Assembly (NCBI RefSeq): GCF_014844055.1
Contig: NZ_CP062167.1
Span: forward strand, 62,001-126,000
DNA length: 64,000 nt
Origin: Aureimonas sp. OT7
Lineage (GTDB): Bacteria > Pseudomonadota > Alphaproteobacteria > Rhizobiales > Rhizobiaceae
Direction of reading: 5' to 3'
The notes below the pieces were generated by a model. The model ran no database searches and was not told the DNA's origin. It saw nothing but the letters and a program-made list of their open reading frames with translations. Below, one piece after another: positions 44,126 through 52,657 of this stretch (position 1 is its first letter; each line of letters begins with the position of its first letter). The position numbers and the translations under genes were made by a program.

Positions 44126-44788
44126 ATGCGCGTGCTGATAGTCGAAGATGATGCCGTCCTCAGAGACGGATTGACGGTGGGCCTTTCGATTGGCGGCTTC
44201 ACCGCCGATGCGGTCAAAACCTGCGAAGAAGCCGGCGCAGCTCTCACGAACCATGAGTTCGATGCGCTGGTGCTTGACCTGATGCTTCCCGACGGTTCCG
44301 GCCTCGACGTGCTGAAATCCCTGCGGGAACGGCAGGACGCCACGCCCGTCCTCCTCCTGACTGCGCGTGATCAGGTCGCCGACCGGATTCACGGACTGGA
44401 TGCGGGGGCCGACGACTATCTCGGCAAGCCGTTCGACCTCGACGAGGTCGCGGCGCGGCTGCGCGCGCTCGTCCGCCGTGCCGCTGGCCGGCCGCAGGCG
44501 CTTATCGAATGGCGCGGCCTGCGGCTCGATCCTGCAAACCAGAATGTCGAACACCAAGGCGAACCCATCCGCCTGTCGCGGCGCGAATACTCGATTTTGC
44601 ATGCCCTCATGATCCATCCCGGCCGGATCCTGTCGCGGAGCCAGATCGAGGAGAAGCTTTACGGCTGGCAGGAGGAGGTCGAGAGCAATGCTGTCGAGGT
44701 CCACATCCATCATCTTCGCGGCAAGCTGGGACCGGGCATGATCCAGACCGTCCGTGGGATCGGCTATCGCCTCGGAGACGAACCGTGA
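44126..44788 (+). CDS. OmpR-family response regulator (PmrA/QseB-like)
   Basis: The protein is 220 residues. The receiver domain has EDD acidic residues near the start, the phosphoacceptor D51 in LVLDLMLPDGSG, and KPFDLDE with the conserved Lys. The winged-helix output domain has LSRREYSILHALM, and the C-terminal NAVEVHIHHLRGKLG typical of PmrA/QseB/TctD regulators. The ATG at 44126 is chosen over a GTG at 44117. It overlaps the sensor kinase gene by TGATG. CTTAAG repeats before this and three other genes are its likely targets. Confidence 0.95.
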   Translation: MRVLIVEDDAVLRDGLTVGLSIGGFTADAVKTCEEAGAALTNHEFDALVLDLMLPDGSGLDVLKSLRERQDATPVLLLTARDQVADRIHGLDAGADDYLGKPFDLDEVAARLRALVRRAAGRPQALIEWRGLRLDPANQNVEHQGEPIRLSRREYSILHALMIHPGRILSRSQIEEKLYGWQEEVESNAVEVHIHHLRGKLGPGMIQTVRGIGYRLGDEP

Positions 44789-46128
44789 TGCCGTCGATCT
44801 CCAAACGGCTGTTCCTGATCCTCGCCCTGACCACCGGTCTCGTCTGGCTGTCGGCGGTCGTCTGGATTTTCCTTTCCACGCGCGCGGAGGTGGAACGGGT
44901 TCTCGACGCGCGGCTGATGGAAGCCGGCCGGATGGTTTCCTCATTGATCGTCAGCCAGGAGATCGCCATCGATCCGACGCAAACGATCACGTCCGATCTG
45001 CCGGTGCGCGGCCACAGCGCCTATGACCGCCAGCTTTCGTGCCAGATCTGGTCGCTGCAGGGGACATTGATCGGGCGATCGGATGCGGCGCCCGATCAAG
45101 CAATGTCGGAGCACACCGACGGGATCTCCGAAACCGTGATAAATGGTGAGCGGTGGCGGGTTTATGCAATCACCAATACCGAGCGCGGTGTTCGCGTTCT
45201 GGTCGGCGACAATCTGAGTATCCGTAACGGGTTGGTGAACGACGTCATCCGCGGTCTTCTCCTGCCGGTCCTGCTGATGTTGCCGGTTCTTGCTGTCCTG
45301 ATCTGGCTCAGCGTCAGGCGCGGCCTTGAGCCGCTAAGGAAGATCGCAGGCGACCTGGAAGCACGACCCGCCTCCGACCTCAGCCCGATCGAGGACGTGC
45401 AGACCGCGAAGGAGATTGCGCCGGTCTTGCAGTCGCTCAACGGATTGTTTGCACGCGTGGCCGGGCTTCGGGAACGCGAGCGCAACTTCACCGCCTTTGC
45501 CGCCCACGAACTGCGCACGCCGTTGGCCGGCCTCAAGACGCAGGCGCAGGTCGCGCTTGCAAGCGGCGATGGCACGATCCGCGAGCAGGCATTGCGTCAG
45601 ATCATGGTTGGCGTAGACCGCACCGGCCGGCTCGTTCGGCAATTGCTGGATATGTCGGCGGTTGAGGCGCTCGACCAGGGCGAGCGTAGTGGGAAGGTAT
45701 GGCCCGGGAGTATACTGAGAGCGCTCGCGGACGAATTAGCAGATCCGACCAGGGGCGTTGCGGTCGAGGTTTCCCCTGATCTTGACCGCATCGAGCTGGA
45801 CATCGAGCCGGATCTGTTCGCTCTTGCTGCCCGGAATCTGATGGAGAACGCTGTGAACCATTCGCCGCCCGGAGGCGTCGTCAGGTGTCGTGTGGCCGGC
45901 CCCGCCGAAGAGGGCCAGATGATCATCGAGGATGATGGTCCCGGTATCCCCGAGGAGGAGTTGGCCCGCGTCACCGAACGCTTCTTTCGCGGCCGCAACA
46001 AAGTACCGGTCGGCAGCGGTCTCGGTCTCGCGATCGTCGAACTGGCGCTCGGGCGGAGTGGTTGGCACCTACGACTTCAGAATCGCGATTGCGGAGGGCT
46101 GCAAGCGGTGATGGCGAACGCCGCGTGA
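44788..46128 (+). CDS. Sensor histidine kinase (QseC/PmrB-like)
   Basis: The protein is 446 residues. It has two membrane spans (about 7-30 and 155-178) around a periplasmic domain of about 120 residues, which contains a single Cys (RQLSCQIW). The HisKA domain has FAAHELRTPLAG with H240. The ATPase has NLMENAVNHSPPGG, EDDGPGIPEEE and GSGLGLAIVE. It phosphorylates the response regulator encoded just upstream. The signal is unknown; envelope or metal stress is suggested by the likely target genes. Confidence 0.95.
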   Translation: MPSISKRLFLILALTTGLVWLSAVVWIFLSTRAEVERVLDARLMEAGRMVSSLIVSQEIAIDPTQTITSDLPVRGHSAYDRQLSCQIWSLQGTLIGRSDAAPDQAMSEHTDGISETVINGERWRVYAITNTERGVRVLVGDNLSIRNGLVNDVIRGLLLPVLLMLPVLAVLIWLSVRRGLEPLRKIAGDLEARPASDLSPIEDVQTAKEIAPVLQSLNGLFARVAGLRERERNFTAFAAHELRTPLAGLKTQAQVALASGDGTIREQALRQIMVGVDRTGRLVRQLLDMSAVEALDQGERSGKVWPGSILRALADELADPTRGVAVEVSPDLDRIELDIEPDLFALAARNLMENAVNHSPPGGVVRCRVAGPAEEGQMIIEDDGPGIPEEELARVTERFFRGRNKVPVGSGLGLAIVELALGRSGWHLRLQNRDCGGLQAVMANAA

Positions 46129-46235
46129 CCCGTTGCACATACATGGTGCGGGGCGCAGCCAACTCATCTTCAAGAAGATGGAGTGCCAGCAGGATGCGCC
46201 AACGCAGGGAGTGATCTTCTCGCCGCGCGACGAAG

Positions 46236-46952
46236 CTATCCCACCAAAAGATGCCCCATAGCCGGATCTGCTATCACAACCAGCGGGCTCCCGTCGCGAA
46301 CGTTGTCGGCGAGGTGGATGACATCCTGATTGATCATCCGGATGCATCCTGATGAAACGGCCTGGCCGATGGTCCAGAATTCCGGGTTTCCGTGGATGCG
46401 ATAGATCGTGTCCCGGTTTCCTTCATGAATGTAGAGGGCGCGTGCTCCAAGTGGATTTTTCAGCCCCGGGTCCATGCCGCCATTGGCGATTGAGTAGGGC
46501 TCTAACTCGGGTTGGCGCGCAACCATTTCATCGGGAGGTGTCCAGCGCGGCCATTCCCGCTTGTATGCGATATGACGCCCTCGACCAGCCCACGAAAAAC
46601 CGTCCCTGCCGACACCCACACCGTATCGGGTTGCGCGGCCGTGAGGCTGAACGTGGTAGAGGTAACGGTTTGGCGTATCGACGATGACGATTCCGGCTCG
46701 TTCATCGGTTGGATAGTCGACTTCCGTCCGCCACCATTTCGGATCGACCTTGGAAACGTCGACTTCCGGGATCGGGAAGCGCTCGTTCGGCAGTGCGTAG
46801 TACATCGGGGGCGTCGGCGGCGGAGGAGGCATCGAGACCGGCTGCGCGACTTGCGGTGTTTGCCTCGTGGAAACGCATCCGGCGAGAGTCATTGCGCTGG
46901 CGCCAATGAGGAAAGCGCGTCGCGCGATTGCGGGTGTCGGTAGCTTGCTCAC
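46236..46952 (-). CDS. L,D-transpeptidase (YkuD domain) lipoprotein, second copy
   Basis: The protein is 238 residues from GTG 46952. The N-terminus has ARRAFLIGASAMTLAGC, combining twin Arg with a lipobox, then a Pro-rich linker. The catalytic domain has IAYKREWPRWTPPDEMVARQ, YRIHGNPEFWTIGQAVSSGC and IRMINQDVIHL. It is closely similar to the product at 21828-22604. An ATG at 47006 is rejected because it directly follows the CTTAAG repeat that should be promoter DNA. It is probably controlled by the adjacent two-component system. Confidence 0.93.
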   Translation of the reverse strand: MSKLPTPAIARRAFLIGASAMTLAGCVSTRQTPQVAQPVSMPPPPPTPPMYYALPNERFPIPEVDVSKVDPKWWRTEVDYPTDERAGIVIVDTPNRYLYHVQPHGRATRYGVGVGRDGFSWAGRGRHIAYKREWPRWTPPDEMVARQPELEPYSIANGGMDPGLKNPLGARALYIHEGNRDTIYRIHGNPEFWTIGQAVSSGCIRMINQDVIHLADNVRDGSPLVVIADPAMGHLLVG

Positions 46953-47006
46953 GTTTCGTACGCTCTCTGCTTTGCGATCAATCAGGCCGCACAGCACGAT
47001 GCCCAT

Positions 47007-47023
47007 CTTAAGAGCAGCTTAAG
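47007..47023 (-). promoter_or_regulatory. PmrA-like box upstream of L,D-transpeptidase
   Basis: CTTAAG occurs at 47007-47012 and 47018-47023, 11 bp apart. Since CTTAAG is its own complement, the site reads the same on both strands. It lies 54 bp before the chosen GTG start. Confidence 0.72.
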
Positions 47024-47170
47024 GTAAGCGCGGCCGAAGATAGCGAAGCGGCGGGGACTTCAGGCGCCGGCCTGCGGCTCAAGTGATCCGGCCGAACAGG
47101 TTTTCGATTGGGTGGGGGCACTTTGTTGGAAACGCGGGCTTGCGTCGCAGGCGAGGAGCACTTTTCCGCC

Positions 47171-47187
47171 CTTAAGCGGGCCTTAAG
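47171..47187 (+). promoter_or_regulatory. PmrA-like box upstream of thioredoxin-like gene
   Basis: CTTAAG occurs at 47171-47176 and 47182-47187, again exactly 11 bp apart. It is 40 bp before the ATG at 47228. Confidence 0.72.
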
Positions 47188-47227
47188 GAACGCCCGCTTT
47201 GCCGCCGGTCCTGTGAAGGAGACGAGG

Positions 47228-47767
47228 ATGCGGACGCGACTTTTAAGAAACAACGCCGTAGCGTCCGCGGAAGGTGTTGGATGCGGCATCGATGCTGATG
47301 CTCGACGCAAGAATGACCAATGGACCCGCCGCGAGCTTCTGCTCGGGGGCCTGGTGGTGCCGGTAGGATTGTTGGCGACTCCCAGCGGGATGGCCGCCGC
47401 CAATCCGGCTGCAATGGTCACGGACGTCGCTTCCTACCGGGAGAGACTGGAGCAGATCGCACGAACACATAGCTTCGCGCTCATCGACATCCGTGCGGAT
47501 TGGTGCGCGGTGTGCCACCGCATTGAGCGGGAAATCCTCGCCCACCCTGCTGTGCTGCAACACCTTGAGGCTGTCCCTCTCGTCAAGGTGGACGTCACGG
47601 CGATGGACGAGGGAAACCGCCAGCTCCTCTCCCACCTTCGAGCGAGCGGCCCGCCGACATTCTTCGTCGTGGATGCAGCCACCGGACAGGAATACAACGG
47701 CACCCGTTCGGTCGGACCGTTCAGCAGGCGCGATCTCATGCGGCGGTTGCGGCCGTTCACCCGATAG
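47228..47767 (+). CDS. Exported thioredoxin-like protein
   Basis: The protein is 179 residues. The N-terminal region has WTRRELLLGGLVVPVGLL, a likely Tat signal. The thioredoxin domain has DIRADWCAVCHRIEREIL with CAVC as redox centre and the cis-Pro region SGPPTFFVV. It resembles the C-terminal domain of DsbD, which carries DWCVIC in this cluster. It probably acts on periplasmic disulfides. The ATG at 47228 follows GAAGGAGACGAGG. A CTTAAG box precedes it. Confidence 0.85.
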   Translation: MRTRLLRNNAVASAEGVGCGIDADARRKNDQWTRRELLLGGLVVPVGLLATPSGMAAANPAAMVTDVASYRERLEQIARTHSFALIDIRADWCAVCHRIEREILAHPAVLQHLEAVPLVKVDVTAMDEGNRQLLSHLRASGPPTFFVVDAATGQEYNGTRSVGPFSRRDLMRRLRPFTR

Positions 47768-47814
47768 TCCGGAGTCAGGATAAACTGCCGTCGCATCTTC
47801 GGCTCAATGCGGTC

Positions 47815-47831
47815 CTTAAGACTGTCTTAAG
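47815..47831 (+). promoter_or_regulatory. PmrA-like box upstream of dsbA-dsbD-tlpA operon
   Basis: CTTAAG occurs at 47815-47820 and 47826-47831, 11 bp apart, before the DsbA-type gene. This is the fourth copy of the motif within 3.8 kb. Confidence 0.72.
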
Positions 47832-47881
47832 CTCGGGAGAGTGCGCTCGCTTCAATATCCATGATCTGGAGCTTTGAGACC

Positions 47882-48562
47882 ATGCACGATCGGCGCCTCT
47901 GCACACGTAGACCTCATCCTTTCGCTATGGGTAGGCCGCCGTTCCGCGGTGCATTGAGTCGGCGGACCTTGCTCTCGGGCCTGGCGGCGCTCGCTGCCGC
48001 CGGCTTTGCCATGCCCGTGCGTGCCGACGACATGTCAGCCGAGATGATCCTGAACGACCCGGAGGCGCCGGTCGGCGGCAACCCGAACGGCGACCTGACG
48101 ATCGTCTCGTTCTTTGACTATAACTGTCCTTTCTGCAAGCGCACCGTCGAGCCGCTGAATACGGTGCTGGAATCGGACGGCAATGTGCGTCACGTCTACA
48201 AGGACTGGCCGATCCTCGCGCAGTCTTCGGTCTATGGCGCAAAGCTGGCGTTGGCGGCCGGGTATCAGAACCGCTACGAGGAAGCCTATCTGGCGTTGAT
48301 GGGTATCGAAGGGTCGCGGGTGCCAGAAGAGCAGATGCGACAGGCATTGGAAGGTGCCGGCTTCGACACGGCGGGTCTCGAGACCGAAGCCAACCGCCGC
48401 GACGCCGAGATCACCGCCTTGCTTCAGCGCAATAACGCGCAGGCCGAGGGGCTCGGTCTGCGTGGCACGCCCGTGTTTCTGATCGGTCGGTTTCTCGTCG
48501 CCTCCGCCCTCGACGAGGACGGCTTCCGCCAGGTTGTCGCAGACGCTCGCGAAGCGTCTTGA
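47882..48562 (+). CDS. DsbA-family thiol:disulfide oxidoreductase
   Basis: The protein is 226 residues from the ATG at 47882; an in-frame ATG at 47861 is possible. The signal region is SRRTLLSGLAALAAAGFAMP with ARA-type cleavage. The thioredoxin fold has IVSFFDYNCPFCKRTVEPLN with active site CPFC, a helical insertion, and cis-Pro in LRGTPVFLIG. It resembles Com1/BdbD-like disulfide enzymes. It heads an operon with DsbD and TlpA-like genes under a CTTAAG box. Confidence 0.9.
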   Translation: MHDRRLCTRRPHPFAMGRPPFRGALSRRTLLSGLAALAAAGFAMPVRADDMSAEMILNDPEAPVGGNPNGDLTIVSFFDYNCPFCKRTVEPLNTVLESDGNVRHVYKDWPILAQSSVYGAKLALAAGYQNRYEEAYLALMGIEGSRVPEEQMRQALEGAGFDTAGLETEANRRDAEITALLQRNNAQAEGLGLRGTPVFLIGRFLVASALDEDGFRQVVADAREAS

Positions 48563-48594
48563 TGCATCCCGATCGCGATCATCCGAGTAATTTC

Positions 48595-50412
48595 ATGTCC
48601 TCAATGCCCATACTCCGCCTCCTTGCTGGCCTGTTCTTCGTCTTCCTGTCGCTGCCCGCCGCGGCGCAACAGGAGGATCTCCTGCAAGCCGAGGAAGCCT
48701 TCCGTTTCTCGGTTGAGCGGAATGCGGATCAGCAGATCCAACTCCGGTGGGAAATCGAGGAAGGCTATTACCTCTATCGCGATCATCTGGAAGCGAAGGA
48801 TGCCGCGACCGGCGAGCCGATCCCGCTGTCGACTGGACCGGGCGTCGTGGAGACAGAGGATGCCAACTTCGGTCCTTCGGAGGTCTATTATCTTGAAGCG
48901 GTGGCACGTCTCGGCACTGAAGCGCCCGGGCAGGTCGCAGTCACCTATCAGGGCTGCAAGAAGGATTCGATCTGCTATCCGCCGCTGACCCTGACGGTCA
49001 ACACGGCAAACCTTCAGGTTTCCGAACCCGTTGTCGGCTTTGGCATAGGTCCAACTCCGGCCGCCCCTGCCGGAGGGACGGGAAACGGCGGCTTCAGCCT
49101 GGCTGAGGACACGCAGGACGGCGGCATGGTCGGCTCGCTTCTCGCCAGCGGCGGTGCGATCTGGGTGATCGTGAGTTTCCTCGCCTTCGGGCTGTTGCTC
49201 GCCTTCACGCCCTGCGTGCTGCCCATGTATCCGATCCTGAGCGCGACCCTGGCGCGCGAGGGCGAGGCATTGACGGCCCGGCGCGGCTTCATCCTGTCTT
49301 TGGCCTATGTGCTGGCAATGGCCGCAGCGTTTGGCCTGCTTGGCGTGGTTGCCGCGTGGTCCGGCCAAAACCTCCAGATGGTGCTGCAATCGCCCTACGC
49401 CATTGGCGCCGTCGCAGCGCTGTTCGTCGTGCTGGCGACGGCGATGTTCGGCCTGTTCGAACTGCAACTGCCGACCACCTGGGTCAGCCGGATGGCAGGG
49501 GTACAGGCCGGCACGCGCGGCTCGGTGGGCGGAGCCGCCGGAATGGGCTTCCTTTCCGCGCTGATCGTCGGTCCCTGCGTCACCGCGCCGCTCGCCGCGG
49601 CACTTCTCTATATCGCACATACGGGCGATGCCTGGATCGGCGCGAGTGCGCTGTTTGCCCTCGGGCTCGGCCAAGGCATTCCGCTGATCGCCTTTGGCAC
49701 GATGGGGAGCCGCGCTCTGCCGCGTGCGGGGGCGTGGATGGTGCAGGTCAAATACGCGTTCGGCTTCGTCTTTCTCGGCGCGGCGATCTGGATGGTCTCC
49801 CGAATCCTGCCGCCGCAAGTGACGCTGGCGCTTTGGGCGGGCCTCCTCTTGATTGTTGCGGTCTTCATCGGCGTCGCTGATCGGCTCCTGGCCGATGCGG
49901 GTGCCTGGCCACGTTTCCGCAAAGCCGCCGGACTTGGGGTTTCCCTCGGCGGCGTCATCCTGGCGATCGGGGCGGCGTCGGGCGGGACCGACCCGCTACG
50001 TCCGCTCGCCCACTTCGTCATGACCGGTTCGGGCCAGCAGATCGCCCAGTCCGAGATGACATTCATCGAGGCAAACTCGACGCCGCAGGTCGAGCAAGCG
50101 ATTGCCTCTGCCAACGGACGTCCGACATTGGTCTATTTCACGGCCGACTGGTGCGTCATCTGCAAGACGATCGAACGCGACGTCTTTTCGAGCACGGAAA
50201 TCGTTGCCGCACTGAACGACTTCCAGCGTGTCAAGGTGGATCTGACCGGACTGGATGAGGCCAGTCAGGGTCTGATGCGCGATCTTGCTGTGGTCGGCCC
50301 ACCGACCATGATCTTCTTCAACCGAAATGCCTCGGAGGCAAACGGCTCCCGCCTCATCGGCGATGTGACAACCGATACGTTGCTGACATCGGTCTCTCAG
50401 GCGAGGCAGTGA
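48595..50412 (+). CDS. dsbD: DsbD protein-disulfide reductase
   Basis: The protein is 605 residues with the full three-part layout. A signal peptide (LLAGLFFVFLSLPAAAQ) leads the periplasmic alpha domain with TYQGCKKDSICYPPLT. The eight-span beta domain has FTPCVLPMYPILSATLA and GPCVTAPLAAALLY with the two membrane cysteines. The C-terminal thioredoxin domain has YFTADWCVICKTIERDVF. DsbD moves electrons from cytoplasmic thioredoxin to the periplasm. It follows the DsbA-type gene by about 30 bp and the next gene starts 1 bp after its stop. Confidence 0.95.
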   Translation: MSSMPILRLLAGLFFVFLSLPAAAQQEDLLQAEEAFRFSVERNADQQIQLRWEIEEGYYLYRDHLEAKDAATGEPIPLSTGPGVVETEDANFGPSEVYYLEAVARLGTEAPGQVAVTYQGCKKDSICYPPLTLTVNTANLQVSEPVVGFGIGPTPAAPAGGTGNGGFSLAEDTQDGGMVGSLLASGGAIWVIVSFLAFGLLLAFTPCVLPMYPILSATLAREGEALTARRGFILSLAYVLAMAAAFGLLGVVAAWSGQNLQMVLQSPYAIGAVAALFVVLATAMFGLFELQLPTTWVSRMAGVQAGTRGSVGGAAGMGFLSALIVGPCVTAPLAAALLYIAHTGDAWIGASALFALGLGQGIPLIAFGTMGSRALPRAGAWMVQVKYAFGFVFLGAAIWMVSRILPPQVTLALWAGLLLIVAVFIGVADRLLADAGAWPRFRKAAGLGVSLGGVILAIGAASGGTDPLRPLAHFVMTGSGQQIAQSEMTFIEANSTPQVEQAIASANGRPTLVYFTADWCVICKTIERDVFSSTEIVAALNDFQRVKVDLTGLDEASQGLMRDLAVVGPPTMIFFNRNASEANGSRLIGDVTTDTLLTSVSQARQ

Positions 50413-50413
50413 G

Positions 50414-51214
50414 ATGAACGCAGTCGCCATCGGGCCTTTCGTCTTCGCACCCGACCGCTTCGCCGCGATCCTCGCCATCGCCGCCTTTCTCCTGCTGAGC
50501 GAGATCCTCGCCCGCAAGGTCGATCAGCGCTTTTCGTCCTGGGCCTGGGGCGCGACCGTCGCTTTCGTGGTCGGCGCGCGCGTCGGGCACGTCATCCAGC
50601 ACGCGAGCAGTTTCCTCGCCGAGCCGCTGCGCGTATTCTACATGTGGCAGGGCGGCTTCATGATCGAAGCCGGCATTGCGCTGGCGTTCGCCTACACGTT
50701 CTTTCGCTTCCGGCGCGAATTGCGGCTCACATTGTGGACGGCCCTGCCGAGCGCCGCTGCGGCCTATGTCGCGTTCTTCGTACTGCAGCTCAGCGCCGGC
50801 GTGCCGGCGACACCGCTGCCGACCGGAGACATCTACCGCACGCTGGCCGGAGAACGGTTCAATCCAAGTGAACTCGAAGGTCAACCTGTGGTCATCAACC
50901 TGTGGGCGACGTGGTGCCCGCCCTGCCGCCGTGAAATGCCGATGATGGCGGACGTTGCCGCAAATACGGACGCTGCCGAACTTGTCTTCGTCAACCAAGG
51001 TGAAGGCCAGGAGATCATTCAGCGCTACCTCACAGCCGAGAATCTTGAGCTTGAGCATGTGGTGCTCGACGGACTCGGTGAGTTCGGTCGTCATTACGAG
51101 GTACCGGGCCTGCCGGCTACGTTGTTCCTCAAGAGCGACGGGACGCTGCAATCGGTACACATGGGCGAGATCTCAAGAGAAGCCCTCGTGAGCGGCATTC
51201 AAGGTCTCGAATAG
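50414..51214 (+). CDS. Lgt-like membrane domain fused to TlpA-type thioredoxin
   Basis: The protein is 266 residues. The first about 130 form four or so membrane spans with a pattern recalling part of prolipoprotein diacylglyceryl transferase (WGATVAFVVGARVGHVI, FYMWQGGFMIEAGI). The second half is a TlpA/ResA-like domain with PVVINLWATWCPPCRREMPM and cis-Pro LPATLFL. It would be a membrane-tethered reductant fed by DsbD. The gene lies 1 bp after dsbD. Catalytic Lgt residues are not obvious, so the membrane part is probably an anchor. Confidence 0.85.
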   Translation: MNAVAIGPFVFAPDRFAAILAIAAFLLLSEILARKVDQRFSSWAWGATVAFVVGARVGHVIQHASSFLAEPLRVFYMWQGGFMIEAGIALAFAYTFFRFRRELRLTLWTALPSAAAAYVAFFVLQLSAGVPATPLPTGDIYRTLAGERFNPSELEGQPVVINLWATWCPPCRREMPMMADVAANTDAAELVFVNQGEGQEIIQRYLTAENLELEHVVLDGLGEFGRHYEVPGLPATLFLKSDGTLQSVHMGEISREALVSGIQGLE

Positions 51215-51345
51215 CCGCCGCAGGTCCGGCACGGCTGGCTTTTGCTGACGACCGTGACGAAGCTGCGACCATCCTCATGATGTTTTGTCATGCAATCCTC
51301 ATTGAGCCTGCCATTCTCGGACGCTATTGGGCAAGGCAACAGGTC

Positions 51346-51849
51346 TTAGGGCCTTTGATCGAGACGAGCCTTAATTGTCTCCATCTGCTCGATCTCGCTG
51401 CGCTGGGCTGCGATGATTTCTTCGCAAAGCGTCAGCAATTCAGCATCGCGCAGGTCTGCTTCCCGGCACATGAGGATCGCGCCCGAGTGGTGCGGGATCA
51501 TCGAATCGATGAACTGCCCGTCACCGATCAGGGTTTGGCTTCGTGTGGCTGCGAATGAGGCGATCGTCAAGACGAGGAAGACGGCGTAGAGGGTGATATT
51601 GAGCCCTTTTCGCGGAAACATGCCGGGCATCGTTGCCAGCATGAAGATGCCCATCGGCGCCCACATGGTCACGGCCATGTAGAACATGTTGAGATTGTTT
51701 CGGAAATCTTGAAATCCGTCGATCATCGAGAACATGACGACGTACATGACGATCAGGCCGAGCGCCATGTTGATCCAGAACATCAGGTAGGGACGTCCTT
51801 CGCCGTGATCGGCGTGTTCGTGCTTGCCATTATGGGACGATTGGGTCAT
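51346..51849 (-). CDS. Membrane-anchored DUF305 protein
   Basis: The protein is 167 residues. A His-rich start (NGKHEHADHGEG) is followed by three spans (FWINMALGLIVMYVVMFSMI and others). The DUF305 motif is FIDSMIPHHSGAILMC. DUF305 proteins are common in copper-resistance clusters and may bind metal through the HH pair. It is the last gene of the CsoR-led operon, 22 bp after the glutaredoxin-MauE gene. Confidence 0.88.
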   Translation of the reverse strand: MTQSSHNGKHEHADHGEGRPYLMFWINMALGLIVMYVVMFSMIDGFQDFRNNLNMFYMAVTMWAPMGIFMLATMPGMFPRKGLNITLYAVFLVLTIASFAATRSQTLIGDGQFIDSMIPHHSGAILMCREADLRDAELLTLCEEIIAAQRSEIEQMETIKARLDQRP

Positions 51850-51871
51850 CTCGTGGCTCCTTGGTTTTCGC

Positions 51872-52639
51872 TTAATGTCCGAGACCGATGCCCATGGGCT
51901 TGAGTAGCATCCAGATCGCCATTCCGACCATCATCAGGTTCTCCGTCAGCGAGACGAAGCCGAGCGGAACGTTGCTGTCACCGCCAACGCAGGCGCATTT
52001 GAGTTCGCGCTTGTCGATATAGACCGCCTTGAAGACCGATACGGCTCCGACAGTGCCGATGAAGAGGGCAACGGGGATCGACAGCCACATCAGCGCGCCG
52101 GCCATCATCAGGATGCCCGCCAGCGCTTCGGCGAACGGATAGACGTAGGAGTAGCGCACCCAGCGCTGGGCGAACAGATCGTAGTTGAGGAACATGGTAG
52201 CGAAGCTTTCCACGTCCTTGAGCTTCTGCAGGGCGAGCAGACACATGGCGATGGCAATGAACCATTCTGCCGCCGCAACGGTCGCAAGGGTACCGAACGC
52301 GGCCCAACTCGTCGCTAGCGCCATCAACGCAGCCATCGCGAACAACGCGATCACCGGCGTATAGGTGGTGGCGTCCTTGTCCTTTACCTCCTTGCCGAAG
52401 AAGGCGAGAAGATCGTCGTAGCCGCCGATGCGATTGCCGCCGATAAAGGTCTGCGGTGTGGTGTCGACGCCGTGCGTTTTCTTGAAAGCATCGATCTCGG
52501 CGCGCGACGTCAGCTCATGATCGTTGACCTCGTAGCCCTGCCGTTTCAGGAGGTCGAGCGATTTGAGACCGTAGGGACAGGTATGTTCGTGGGTCACCAT
52601 CCTGTGCAGGTCGGCGCGTTTTGCGGTGGAAGTGGCCAT
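51872..52639 (-). CDS. Glutaredoxin-MauE fusion membrane protein
   Basis: The protein is 255 residues. Residues 1-85 form a glutaredoxin-like domain with HTCPYGLKSLDLLKRQGYEV and TTPQTFIGGNRIGGYDDL; the usual CPYC centre is CPYG, so it is monothiol. The rest has about four spans of the MauE/DoxX type, including RWVRYSYVYPFAEALAGILM, and a C-terminal CACVGGDSN cysteine pair. It may pass electrons between a thiol and the membrane. It is cotranscribed with CsoR and DUF305 genes. Confidence 0.88.
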   Translation of the reverse strand: MATSTAKRADLHRMVTHEHTCPYGLKSLDLLKRQGYEVNDHELTSRAEIDAFKKTHGVDTTPQTFIGGNRIGGYDDLLAFFGKEVKDKDATTYTPVIALFAMAALMALATSWAAFGTLATVAAAEWFIAIAMCLLALQKLKDVESFATMFLNYDLFAQRWVRYSYVYPFAEALAGILMMAGALMWLSIPVALFIGTVGAVSVFKAVYIDKRELKCACVGGDSNVPLGFVSLTENLMMVGMAIWMLLKPMGIGLGH

Positions 52640-52657
52640 GTCGTCAGTCCTTCGATT

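Noticed and set aside
46953..47006. Upstream ATG start for the second L,D-transpeptidase
   Set aside because: The ATG touches the CTTAAG repeat, leaving no room for a promoter, and the added residues do not belong to the signal peptide.
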